DNA of 64,000 nucleotides from contig NC_083385.1 of assembly GCF_031755915.1 (NCBI RefSeq), positions 15,459,001 through 15,523,000 on the forward strand, written 5' to 3'. The translations under genes were made by a program, and so were the position numbers. The number at the start of each line of letters is the position of its first letter. Within the stretch, counting starts at the first letter, position 1. Below, piece after piece: positions 23,099 to 34,376 of the stretch. The notes below the pieces were generated by a model. The model had not been told where the DNA came from. It was given only the letters and a program-made list of their open reading frames with translations, and made no database searches. Source of the stretch: Ziziphus jujuba. Taxonomy: Eukaryota; Streptophyta; Magnoliopsida; Rosales; Rhamnaceae.

Positions 23099-24124
23099 GT
23101 CCAAACAAGATCTAAAGTGTATTGATAAACTTGATTAAGTGGTTACAATTGAGAATATACTTTCGAATGTGTAAAATTACACATCCTCTTTAGTTTAAAA
23201 TATAAAAAAGTCCCTCATCAAAAGTTGAAATGATTAATTGATAAATTTGATATTCTATTTCATTATCATTAGAGTACATAAGGATGTTGTTACTAATCGA
23301 TTATTTGGGAAAATCCATAATTTATTATATAATTGTTACCCAATGCAATTATAACAAATTTTTATTCATTGGTTGTCGTTTTATACATCATCACTAATAG
23401 TGACTATTGGATAGTGACTAATAATTAATTAAGCTACAAAAAGGGACACTTATCTTTTTTTTTTTTTTTTTTTGTGATATACATAGGTGATCGAAATCCC
23501 CTTCCTTCAGTTTAAAATATATTGTAATTTTTTTATTAAATATAAATAATCAATTATTCCACATGCCTATAAAGAACAAAAAAATAATATGATTAATTAA
23601 TAAATTTGATATTCAATTTCATTAGAGTACATACGCATATTGTTACTAATTAGTTGGGAAAATGCATAATTTATTATATAATTGTTACCTAATGCACTAT
23701 ATAACAATTTTTAGCTATTAATTATTGTTTTACACATCATCAGAAATAGTGACGTGGATGGTGATTGATAATTAATTAAGCAGTAAAAAGGGGCATGATA
23801 TATTTTTTGTACACTATACAAATAATTATTATTATGTGAAGGTAAGATTGTTAAAAACGTAATTTAAAAATATCATACTTATTATAATGTTGAGTTTATT
23901 CTCATTTATAAATAGTTCAAGTTTGGAACAATATTTGTCATGACTATGTGAAGGTTATTTCTAAAAATTATATTATTTTAATTTAATTTAATATAATATA
24001 AATTTCTATGCCATTGTTATAGTATTTGAGAGATAATAAATATAAAAAGAAAAAAAGAGTACAAGTGGAGCAATAAATGCTTATAGAGAAAATAAAAATA
24101 AAGAATATAAATAAAAAATATTTT
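23099..24124 (+). repeat. Paralogous segment, empty counterpart of the CACTA insertion site
   Basis: Bases from CAAACAAGATCTAAAGTG onward match 60025-60084 and then 63594-64000, without the CACTA element that separates those two pieces. The segment itself contains two ~200-bp tandem copies (about 23225-23450 and 23585-23800) sharing GATTAATT, ATAATTTATTATATAATTGT and TAATAATTAATTAAGC. No gene is seen. Confidence 0.75.
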
Positions 24125-24730
24125 TTTTATCCTCTATTTAACTAACTATGGAAACAATTATATTGACAATGCATATTTGTTTTTATCATGTGAAAACATA
24201 TTTTGCGGTGAAATCCAGGATTTATCGCAATCAGAAACAAAAACATTTTAGTTAAAAATCTTATTGGCACCAAATGTAAATAGCAATGTAGTTTAATTTG
24301 TTGTGACAAAACAAATAGTTGAGAGTAGCAAGATATGGGCATATTTACCACAAAATAGTATCGTATCATAACAAGCCACAACAATAGTGATAAGTACACT
24401 TTCGTTAGTAATGTAATATGTGGTAATGACAAATATACTAATCTGTGACACATTAGCTAGACTTACTCCATCATTATTCTTGATTGATTATACAATTATC
24501 ATAGACAGTGAATCAAATTTGTTACAATTACCTTGCATTGGAGCAATGGTAACAATAAAAGAATGATGTTTGCAGTATGAGAGCATAATTGGCGCCAGCA
24601 TTCTTACAATTTTTTGCAACACTTCACTTATTTGTTGCAAATGGTAATTAAGCTCTTTCCCACTGAAAGGGCCCCAACCCCTGCCATTGCGGCTTGTCCA
24701 AGCTTTTCTTTCTTCATTTTCTTATGCTAA

Positions 24731-24765
<35 letters not shown>

Positions 24766-25690
24766 GGAATTGATATTTAATATTGGTAGTTCAAAACGTT
24801 CTTTTTGAAGGGAAAGTAACAAACTAAATATCTTTTATGCGTGGTCGATTGTTTTTTTATGGCACTACAACCAACATGCTTTTTACACAAAATTCTAGCA
24901 ACAAAATTAAAACTTGGCACTAGAACTTGAATTTCCACAAAATTTTAAGTTTGTCACCAATTATGGTTTAGTGACTCCACTAAATTATTATTATTTTGGT
25001 TTCTAAATTAACTCTTATAGGGTCCTTGGCAAAAAAGAAAGTATTGAAGGAAACTGATTTTTAGTATTCAGTTTCTTAGGATTCGATTTTCTAAAAATGA
25101 TTTTTTTTGGGATTCATTTTATAGTGTTTGGTTAATTATAAAGGAAGGATTTACAAGTAATTAAATAAATTTATATATTAAAATTAAAGAATAAAATTAT
25201 ATTTAAAAAAATACATAATATCAGTTTCTCAAGAAATTTTAGATTGACATATCTTCAGTAGGATTCACTTTCCCTATCAATTTCCCAATTATGAAATTTA
25301 TTTTCCATTGGGGCTCACAAATTTCTTCTTTTAAAAATTATCCTAACTTTATCACTACCTAAACACTCCATTAGTGAAATTCATTTTTGTCACTAAAACT
25401 AATCAAGTTTGGTCCTAATTCATTTCCTGGTATTTCCTAGTATTTATTATTATTATTATTATCATCATCATCACATATAAGAATTATTATTATTATTATT
25501 ATTATCATCACATATAAGAAAGACTAAAGCTGTTAGTCATAAAACATTTTGAACTTTAAAAAAAAAAATTAAAATTGAAAAACGTTTAAAGTTTTTTAAT
25601 TTCTCTTATGCCTTTGAGTACTTTCTTTAAAAAAAAATTAAAAAAAAAATTGATAGGCTTTAAACCCAATTTATCGTAGACTCCTATTTA
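24125..25690 (+). repeat. Paralogous segment, copy B of 14795-15995
   Basis: Collinear with copy A, but longer because of an insert around 24998-25372 and expanded (ATT)n near 25446-25505. It lies about 0.65 kb upstream of the UGT pseudogene at 26337. Confidence 0.8.
24998..25372. mobile_element. Possible hAT-like MITE
   Basis: This ~375-bp stretch is absent from the paralogous copy near 15640. Its left edge TAGGGTCCTTGGCA and the reverse complement of its right edge TGGAGTGTTTAGGTA are similar and resemble hAT MITE ends. A clean 8-bp duplication is not visible and the termini are approximate. Confidence 0.4.
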
Positions 25691-26336
25691 AATTTATTTA
25701 TTTTCTTAAAAAAATAATTTAAAAAAGAAAGAAGAGGAGATTCTAGAACCATACAATGCTATAGCAAATTCGTTATATACGCTCCTTAATATTAAATATT
25801 AAACACGTAGACAAAAGTTAGGTTGGAGTGTTAAATAAATAAATATTTGTGGACTTAGCATAAATAATTACTCTATTACAGGGCCCATTTATGCCATTAA
25901 TGAGACTGACTTGTTTATTATTTTGTAGTAGGACTTTTGGTCACATACTCTCTATAAAACTCCAGTTGGCCCATTGAACTGGAGGACCAACTCTCTTTTT
26001 AAGCCCATTAACTTATCCATATTTTATTATTATTATATTATTAAATTATTATTATTTTGGTATGTGTTAAAATTAATAAGTAAGTCTGACTTGCAGAAAC
26101 TATAAAAGGTATAGGGCAAGTAAATAAATACATGCCGTATTTTTTATGATAAAGGTTTTCAAAGATCAGTGTGAGGGTGGTTTGAGAATAGCGTGTCCAT
26201 ATGCACTACTATTACATTGTTTTCTATCTTGCAGGATTAAAGATTCAATTTATCAATATCTGCATCTAAAGGTTATTAGTACTTTTATGCTTTAATAGAA
26301 TTTATTATGTATATTTTAGATTCGTAAATTCTAACA
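25691..26336. other. Intergenic, AT-rich
   Basis: No gene or clear repeat seen. The boundary with the UGT fragment at 26337 is abrupt, so the upstream part of that gene was lost. Confidence 0.4.
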
Positions 26337-26662
26337 TGGAGCAAAGTGGTTGAGGCGCTCATGTTTGGGAGACCTTTGGTTTTGCTTACTTTCTTTGCAG
26401 ACCTGGGAATAAATGCTATAGTTTTGGAGGAGAAGAAGATTGGGTATGCCACACCAATGGATGAGAACGTCGGGTCGTTTGCAGGAACTTAGTAGCTGAG
26501 TCATTGAAGATGGTGTTGGCAAAAGAAGAAGAGAAGATACAGAGGGACAAAGCTGTGGAAGTGAAAGGGTTGTTTGAAGACAGGGATAGACAGGGCCGGT
26601 ATGTGGATAAACTTCTAGGTTATCTCAAAGCCCATAGACCCATCATGAAAGTGAAACATTGA
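26337..26662 (+). pseudogene. UGT91-type glycosyltransferase pseudogene (C-terminal fragment)
   Basis: The fragment starts inside the PSPG box (WSKVVEALMFGRPLVLLTFF, then ADLGINAIVLEEKKIGYATP) and follows the UGT at 10674-12748 to its C-terminus (GLFEDRDRQGRYVDKLLGYL), ending TGA 26660-26662. The terminal PSPG Gln is replaced by Leu (ADLG versus ADQG). A frameshift with stops occurs at about 26491, between FAGT and VAESLKM. Everything upstream of the PSPG box is missing. Its 3' UTR-like flank resembles 17380-17480. A non-functional tandem paralogue of the first UGT. Confidence 0.88.
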
Positions 26663-26800
26663 GTGTGACAAGTTGGCAAATTTGAATTTATTGCTTATGG
26701 TTTGGCATTAGTGGATGGATTTTTTTTTTTTTTTCAGATTTTCCCAAAAGAAGAAAGGAACATTAGATTGGGCCATCACTTTCCATGTATATTAAGTAAA
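26663..26800 (+). repeat. UGT 3'-flank paralogous segment, copy 2 (left part)
   Basis: Similar to 17385-17480: TTGGCAAATTTGAA, CTTATGGTTTGGCATTAG and AGAAAGGAACATTAGATTGG. Similarity is cut at 26800 by a GGGG-starting element and resumes at 41721. Confidence 0.75.
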
Positions 26801-26900
26801 GGGGAATGTGGCCCAATACCCCTTTCAAAGAGGGCTTAGTAAAATATACCCTCTCCTTTTCAAAATTTTTTTATCTACCCTCTTATATCTATTTTATCCT
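26801..26900 (+). repeat. Left terminal inverted repeat of the candidate MULE
   Basis: GGGGAATGTGG start, then AAAGAGGGCTTAGTAAAATA and a T-rich stretch. It pairs, inverted, with 41620-41720 at roughly 70% by eye. Confidence 0.5.
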
Positions 26901-27044
26901 TAATAAAAATTAAAAATGACTTGAGTTTTTTTTTATTTTTTTTTTAACACATTCGTGAAGTCCACCCACAAACCCAAATCCCTACCACAATCCCAAATTC
27001 CTGCCCCTTTCTTCCTTCTTCCCACAGTCAAGGATAATTATTAG

Positions 27045-27245
27045 AAATGGTTTGCTGGTAACTTGGCATCAGGAGGTGTTGCTGGTGCTTCTTCCCTTCT
27101 CTTTGTCTATTCATTGGACTGTACTCGTACCCATTTGGCAAATGATGCTAAGGCTGCAAATAAAGGAGGAGAAAGACAATTCAATGGTTTGGTCGATGTT
27201 TACAGGAAGACATTGAAGAGCGATGGTATTGTTGGTCTTTACTAG
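27045..27245 (+). pseudogene. Mitochondrial ADP/ATP carrier (AAC) gene fragment
   Basis: The frame from AAA at 27045 reads [20 protein letters not shown], then [38 protein letters not shown] and SDGIVGLY. This is the unmistakable middle part of a plant ADP/ATP carrier, which exchanges ADP for ATP across the inner mitochondrial membrane. Only about 66 of some 300 mature residues are present: transmembrane helix 3 and the following matrix loop. It is cut on the right exactly where the tandem array begins; a TAG at 27243-27245 belongs to the array. A pyrimidine tract with CCACAG lies just upstream, so the piece may have been copied with an intron edge. It lies in the candidate MULE and is non-functional as a carrier. 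Confidence 0.85.
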
Positions 27246-29630
27246 CAACTACATGGGCCTGCTAAAAAAACTACCAACAGTTTTCATCGGTAATTACCGA
27301 TGGGTCATCGATAATCCCTTTTTATTTATTTATAATTTTCGCACCTTTTCCAAACATTCTGTGGATTCCTTTGTTCAGGATAGTTAATAAAGTTATATTT
27401 AGTATGTTCTTAGTAGAAACACATATTATCTAAGTTGTAGGATTGAATTATGTTAATTTGATTTAAAAAATAGGACAAATGTAAATTACCGATGGACCAT
27501 CAATAATTACCAATGAAACTATCGGTAATTTTTCCAGCAACTACATGTGCTTACTGAAAAAATTACTGATGGTTTTCATCGGTAATTACCGATGGGCTGT
27601 CGGTAATCAATTTTTTTTTTTTTTTGTAATTTTCACACTTTTTCCAAACATTCTGTGGATTCCTTTGTTCAGGATAATTAGCAAAGTTATTATACTCTTA
27701 GTGGAAACACATATTATCTAAGTTGTCGGATTGAATTGTGTTGATTTGCTTTAAAAAATTGGACAAATGTAAATTGCCAACGGACCATCGTTAATTATCG
27801 ATGAAACCGTCGGTAATTTTTTCAGTAATTATATAGGCTTATTGAAAAAATTACCAATGATTTTCATCGGTAATTACTGATGGGCCATCGGTAATCACTT
27901 TTTTGTAATTTTCATACTTTTTCCAACATTTTGTGGATTTATTTTTGTTAAGGATTATTAATAAAGTTATATTTAGTATGGTATTGGTGGAAACACACAT
28001 TACCTAAGATGTCGGACTAAATTGTGTTGATTTACTTTGAAAAATTGGATAAACATAAATTACCGATGGACCATCGATAATTACCGATGCAAACTGTCAA
28101 TAATAAATTTTTTTTGTAATTTTTACACTTTTTCCAAGCATTCTATGGATTCTTTTGTTGAGAATCATTAATAAAGTTAGATTTCACATGTTCTTGGTGG
28201 AAACACACATTACTGAAGTTGTTCGATTGAATTGTGGGATTTGCTTTGAAAAAACTGGACAAATATAAATTACCAACAGCCCACCGGTAATTACCGATGA
28301 AAACTGTTGGTAATTTTTCCAGCAAGTATATGGAAACTTACATTGGATTACAAATGGTTTTCATCAGTAATTACCGATAGGCCATCGATAAACAACTTTG
28401 TTTAAAATTTTCTCACTTTTTCCAAATCTTTTGTAGATTCTTTTGTTCAGGATCATTAATAAAGTTATGTTTAGCATGTTCTCAGTGGAAACACACATTA
28501 TCGAATTTGTCAGATTGAATTGTGGTGATTTTCTTTGAAAAAATTGGACAAATATCAATTATCGATGTCCCATAAATAATTACCGATGAAAACCATTTGT
28601 AATTTTTCCAGCAAGTGATTGAAATTGTAGTTTATGGAAAATTTACTGATGAAAAAGTAGGACAAATGAAAATAATCAATGGACCATTAATATTACCAAT
28701 GAACGCCATCGGTAATTCAAAATGATTGAAAGTGTAGTTGATGGAAAATTTACCGATGGAATCCATTGGTAATTTCAAATTTTCCTATTTTCATTACAAA
28801 TCACTACAATACAATCCAATAACTTCCATAAAGTGTTTTCCATCAAGAACAAAGTCAATTCAACTTTGTTTCATTATTAGAATGGTGGTGAAGAAAAAAA
28901 TACACAAAAAGCGTCTTGGAAAAAATGAAAAAATTACAAACCAACATAATTATCGATGGGCCATCGGCATTATCAATGAAAATCATGGTAATTTTATATA
29001 ATGTAAAGTGCAATTGCTGTAAAATTTACCGTGGATACCATTGGTAACACTGATGGTCCATTGGTAATTGCAAATTCTCAAAATTTTGAGTTCAATTCAC
29101 CACATTTCGATACAAATACCTTGATAATGTGTATTTGGATGAATAACATGCTCAATAAAACTTTATTTAATGATTAAAAGCATTTATAAGATTAGATAAC
29201 ACAAAAAGTATATAAAAAAATGAAAAAAAACCTAATTTACTTGATTACCGATTGACTATTGGTATTACTGATAGGATCCGTTGGTAAGCCTTGTCAAATA
29301 TTTCAAATCGAATACAAATACATTTCAAAAATAGAATTTCGATAACATGTATTTGGACAAAGAACATGCGCAATGCAACACCGATGATCCATTGGTAATT
29401 GCCAATTCTCAAAATATTTCAGTTCAAATCAGTAAACTTCAATACAAAGAACATGCTTAATACTACTTTACTTATTGATTAATAGCATGATTTGGATTAG
29501 ATAACATAAAAAGTGTGCAAAAAATTCAAAATTCAAAAAAAAAAAAAAACACCCTAATTTACTTGATTATCAATAGACTATTGGTATTATCGATGGATAC
29601 CATCAGTAATTACCAAGTCTAAAGCTTTTC
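27246..29630. repeat. Degenerate tandem array (~290-bp units) with an 18-bp palindrome
   Basis: Units begin near 27246, 27535, 27828, 28080 and 28320, then decay. Most carry AGCAACTACATG-like starts, the word CACTTTTTCCAAACATTCTG, and GTGGAAACACA. The motif CATCGGTAATTACCGATG is a perfect palindrome at 27285-27302 and 27577-27594 and is imperfect in later units. Further spaced ATTACCGATG/CATCGGTAAT pairs continue to about 29610. Such words are typical of the subterminal repeats of large DNA transposons. No genes are inside. Confidence 0.7.
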
Positions 29631-31430
29631 ATTTTGAATTATTACAATTCGATACAACTACTTTCATAATGTGTATTTGCACCAAGATTAAATGACTATT
29701 CCAATCATAATTCCACAATGTCAGGATTTATGTCGGATAGGGTTTGTACAGCAGCATCTGTCTTTGTCATCCCAAAATAAAAAGGCAGACACATCATAAT
29801 CGATTCTGCTGTCACTTAAAGGCATCCCAATATAACTTTGCAGCAAATAATATCTAGATTGAGGGAAAATATACTTAAGAAAATTGAGAAAAAAAGAACA
29901 AAACAAAAGAATGGCGTAGATGAAATCTGCTCTGGACGAAAGAATAGTCAATTCATGTTAGCTAACTCTACTTTGTTATAATCATACAACAAAAGGCGAC
30001 CTATGAGATGGGAGAGAGTCTTCTGTACTTTCTTTCAAAACAATATAAGAAAAAGAGTATTTGTGGAGGGGGGAAAAATGATTTTAGGAAAAATATATAT
30101 ATATGATTATGTACGCTAACTTTTTTTAACCAAAAACAAAGCGCGCATACAACTTTCTTGACCATTCTCAAAGGAAAGTAAAGTAATGGACTCCTTTATT
30201 GACTAGTAGCCTAGTTCCAAAGTAAAGACGAAGAAAAAGGGAGAGGAAAACCGAAAAAAGGACTTGAATTTTGTTTGAGGTGATAGACTCGAAGTTTGAA
30301 TCTAGTTTCACGTAATATTATATTGGTTTGAGCTTATCTAATATCCAAAATTGGGAAGATTTTCTATATATAGAACCTTAATAAACGAAACAAATCCTCA
30401 ATTAAATGTATGCTGGTTCATGATGAAAATTAACCAATTACGTATGCATTGCTGTTAATACTCTGCGTGCAATTCGAGAACATGACAGTTTAAGAAGAAA
30501 GGGCTATATGTTTATGCAGAATAGATAGCTTTATCCTTTATTTGCTGGCAAAATCACCAAAAATAAAATAAAATAAGCATTTTATATTTCTTATACTGCA
30601 ATATGTATAATGTTTACAGATAAAGGTGCATTATTGTCTCGTGGAAATAAGGAAAAGAATGCATGCATGTGCATGGTTGTATGGCCAATGAGAAGGAGCA
30701 AAACTATGAGTCCTTGAGTGCTACTGCATCAACTTATATATAGTAATTAATTAATTAATACTAATAAAACTTCGTACACGATAAAGCAAAACATCAATAT
30801 ATCATCAAATGATACTTAAATTTTTAAATATTATTCAGATTTTTCCAAGTTCCAATGTTTCAAGAAGCCAACTTCTTTGATAAGGAAAACAACCCACATG
30901 GGAGCCAAATTCTAAAACTACATAACCAATTACTAAACGAGAGAATGCAATGAACTTTTGATTATCCAATACACATTTTGCTGACACATCTATGCACTCG
31001 ACCAAGTCATAGCCCATATGCATATTCCTCCAAATTTATATATGGAACCAAGATTAATATAGTTTCCTTGATCAAAAGCCAATCTCTTTAGGAACTTAAT
31101 CCTCTCATATTTAATCAATTCAATTGAATCCGCCGTAAATGGAAGAGCAAATAAAAAGCCATAGCATAAATGACATTGACCAAAAATACTGAAAAGAGAA
31201 AGAAAAGAAAAGGTCTTCTTTTTTGTGGGGAATCTTGGAATAGATGGCAGCTGATCATAGAGGCCTTGTTCTTATGCTATATATTATATAAAGCCTTAGT
31301 AACAAATCCAAACACAGATTGACGATTCAAATAAAACCAACTTCATCAGAATAGACATATATATAGTTGAAGACTGTCAACAAGAAGAGGAAGAAGATCA
31401 AGGGAGGGGATAAGTTTAGTGAATTTAGTA
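29631..31430. other. Non-coding region upstream of the HMA exon
   Basis: No supportable gene. A minus-strand frame at 29721-29951 and another at 30835-31023 have no recognisable domain. The right end probably holds the HMA gene promoter. Confidence 0.4.
31287..31293 (+). promoter_or_regulatory. Putative TATA box of the HMA-domain gene
   Basis: TATAAAG within ATATTATATAAAGCC, about 140 bp before the ATG at 31431. The spacing fits a plant promoter with a ~100-bp 5' UTR; no transcript evidence. Confidence 0.4.
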
Positions 31431-31484
31431 ATGGGGGATATGCAAATTGTTCCAGCGGGTAATTGGAAAAATGTGGAGGCACAG
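31431..31484 (+). pseudogene. HMA-domain (HIPP-like) gene exon 1, left part, split by an LTR retrotransposon
   Basis: ATG at 31431 reads MGDMQIVPAGNWKNVEAQ up to 31484, where the retrotransposon begins. The frame continues at 40883 with HVEMMVPLYSYGC. This start resembles a clade of heavy-metal-associated (HIPP-type) plant proteins that begin with a short polar head before the metal-binding-like fold. The last five bases, CACAG, are the target duplication and recur at 40878-40882. Expression of the original product is abolished unless the insertion is spliced out. Confidence 0.7.
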
Positions 31485-34362
31485 TGTAACACCCCGTCCC
31501 AAATCGCACCGGATTCCGTGCACGTTGACCGAGGTTGACCGTTGACCGAAGGGGTCAAAAGTTGACTTTTTGACTCGGTGAGAATTTTGAGTTGACTAAG
31601 GTACCGTGGCGAAGTGCACGATGCCATGAGTTCGTAGACTGGTAGCACGTCGAAAACGGAGCTACGGTTTGAAAGTTATGGACGAAACAAGTTGCGGTCC
31701 AAATTGTCCAAGGGGTGCCGGAGTTGACTTTTTATTCATGCAAGGTTGAGCGTTGACTCATGCATGGTTGTGAAGTGCTCATCGATACGAGTCTGTAGAC
31801 TAGCGGTACGTCCGATTTGGACATGTGGTTTGAAAGTTATGGATCTGTAAAGTTTTTCAAATACCGTATTATTTTAATATTATTTTTACACACATAACGA
31901 TGTGGCACGTGTGACTCAATGAAGGTGGCCATGTGTCACCATGATGAAAAGCCACATGTCAACCATGTTTAAAAATCAAATTATTTTTATTATTATTTTA
32001 AATAATAATATATTTTTTTATTTAATTATTATTATTTTTCCTTTTTCCTTTTTCTTTTTCTTTTCCTTTTTCTTTTCTTTTTCTTTTTCTTTTTCTTTTC
32101 TTTTCCCCACGTGGGAAAACACCAATCCTTTCTTTTTCTTTTTCTTTTTCTTTTTTTTTCTTTTTTCCTTCTTCTTCCCCGAAATACACACACACACGCA
32201 GCTTTTCTTTCTTCTCTCCCGACCGTCCCTCTCTCTCCCGTGTTTTTGAATTCCGGCCACCCATAGCCCTCACGCGCCAGCCACCAAGGAAGCCCGCCAC
32301 CTCGCGAGCTTGGCCGCCAAGTTTCACGGCCAGCCGCCGCCGGACGCGCGCCGATCGGGCCGGAGAAGCCGCCGGCCGGCCAAGTTTCTCTCTCCTCTTT
32401 TCTTGTGTTTTCCGGCCAGCCCACTCCCAATTGAGCCTCCTATCCCCCTATTTTGGGTCCTCTGAATCCAAAAATGGCCTCCAATCTCAAAAATTCGAAG
32501 CGGTTTGCGAGATATGGAGAAGTGAACACCGGCCGAACCTTTCCGGCCAAATTCCAGCCACCCCCGGCGGAATTGGGGTCGACGGAGACCGGATTGGTGA
32601 TCCTCGTTCCACGAGCTTCGATTCGGTATATCATTCGACCATTTTGGTTAAAGTTTGTGTTTTGACCCCCCGGGTACCGGGTATTATTTACCCGATTAAA
32701 ATATTAATTTATTTGACTGTCTGTGAATTTTGTTCTAGGAGCACTGGTGAGTCGTAGAATTGATCCCGTAGTGGATCATGGGTTAATTGCGTGCTCCAGG
32801 TGAGTGACCCACCTTCAAATTAATTTTGGGGAATTTAATTGATGAATATATTATGTGTGAATTAAATATTTGGAATTTAATTTCTATGTGCCAAATATTT
32901 ATTGGATTTATTGTAGAATTATTTATGAATTTATTGGATTTAAGAAAATGCGAATTCTACAAAATTATGCCGTGTGGAATTATTTTATGGTTTTGAGGAT
33001 TTTGAAATTGGTGTGGTTTTAATGGTAAATTGGGCATGATTTGATTTTCAAATATTTCAAAGAAAATATTTGGTTATATTGGTGATTTCAATTTTTATAA
33101 AATATACCCATGGAATATTATGAGATTTGATTATGATATTTCGAGAAATTATTTATGCTATTGGGAAAATGTGGATATTTGAATTGATGGATTTGGAAGT
33201 TGGTGGATTTGAAAATCATGGAATTTATGGTATGGATTATAAGGAAATTGTGGAGAATTTCCCGGTTCAAGCGGATGGATTATGCCCGCTATGCTTATGA
33301 AAAATGTGAAATTTGTTTTATGATTTAAATTTATGGATTTTATGATTTTTAGATGCACCGTGCACGTACTGGTGTTCTGATTATGTGATATGGTATATGT
33401 GATATGGTTAGTGTGCACACGGTTGTGATTAGCGCGCAGGTGGGTGTGATTAGCGCGCAGGTGATGTGATTAGCGCGCAGGTGGGTGTGAGTAGCGCGCG
33501 GTTGATATTATGAGGGTGTCCTGTGGATGCCATCGGAGAGGGCGGCCACCCTCCTTTGGCCGGGACACCAGGTTAGCAACGGCGCAGTGGGACGCCACGC
33601 GACCGTATGCCGGTTTCTCTCTATAACCTCCTGTCTGGCAGTACCTCGGGACGCTGGGTACTCTGGCGCCACTGGTATATAGTGGGTGCATCAAATGATT
33701 TTCAGAACTGTGTTTTAAAAATAAAATGTTTGGAAACTGTATTGGAAAAATAAAATTAATTATTACTGCTTCCGATATTTAATTATTTGATGTCTTGGTT
33801 TTCGGGGAATATGAATAAAGGGTTTTGTGAAAATGTTTTAAAAGGGGAACCTTTCCAACTGAGAGAATTGTAAGGGTTTTGAGAGAAATTATTATTTCCA
33901 AATAATTATTATTTATACTTATTACTGTGATATTATATGGTATAGTAGTAGGGTCGCTCACTGAGATGATTAGCATCTCACACTCTTAAATTCCGTTCCT
34001 CTAGGTTCCAGGTTGTCGGTGTTCATTCGGATCGGACTTGATCTTCCTCGCTGTTTTACTTCGTGAAGTACCCTGTTCTTCTTTATTGCGGTTGTACTAT
34101 TTCTTTCATTCTTGTTGTATTTATTTTGCACTGGATTACTGTATTTTTGTTTTGAAGTGCTGGAATTTGTGGAACCAATTTGTAGTTTGTGGGAGGAATA
34201 AGGGGATATTTTTGAAGTGTGTTTTCAGTGCAGGTAAATTTGTGGTAAGTAAATCCCTTAGGGGAGGTGCTGCCGGATTTTCCGTTGGAAGGTTCGGTGG
34301 TATTTTCCTGGGATCAGGGCTGTCTAGGGTTCCGGAGGAGGAATTCTGGACGGGTCCTGACA
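31485..34362 (+). repeat. 5' LTR of the Gypsy element
   Basis: 2878 bp, TGTAACACC...TCCTGACA. It contains a CT-rich block (32037-32160), a GC-rich block with spurious long frames, and a small tandem array of GATTAGCGCGCAGGTG-type units at about 33425-33505. Confidence 0.93.
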
Positions 34363-34364
34363 GT

Positions 34365-34376
34365 TGGTATCAGAGC
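34365..34376 (+). promoter_or_regulatory. Primer binding site (tRNA-Met) of the Gypsy element
   Basis: TGGTATCAGAGC, two bases after the 5' LTR. Confidence 0.88.

Noticed and set aside
22141..23115. Several long frames on both strands, up to 199 codons
   Set aside because: GC-rich centre of a truncated LTR with few chance stops; Pro/Arg-rich products with no domain; similar frames recur in the other LTR copies at 48.3-50.3 kb.
27246..29630. Regular repeats considered as a CRISPR array
   Set aside because: Units are ~290 bp, imperfect, without unique spacers, in a plant genome; this is a transposon-type tandem array.
29721..29951. 76-codon minus-strand frame and the one at 30835-31023
   Set aside because: No recognisable motif; in transposon-rich non-coding DNA.
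32018..32430. Three long overlapping minus-strand frames (and identical ones at 38533-38945)
   Set aside because: They lie in a CT/GA-rich block of the LTR; products are Lys/Arg/Glu low-complexity and recur only because the LTR is duplicated.
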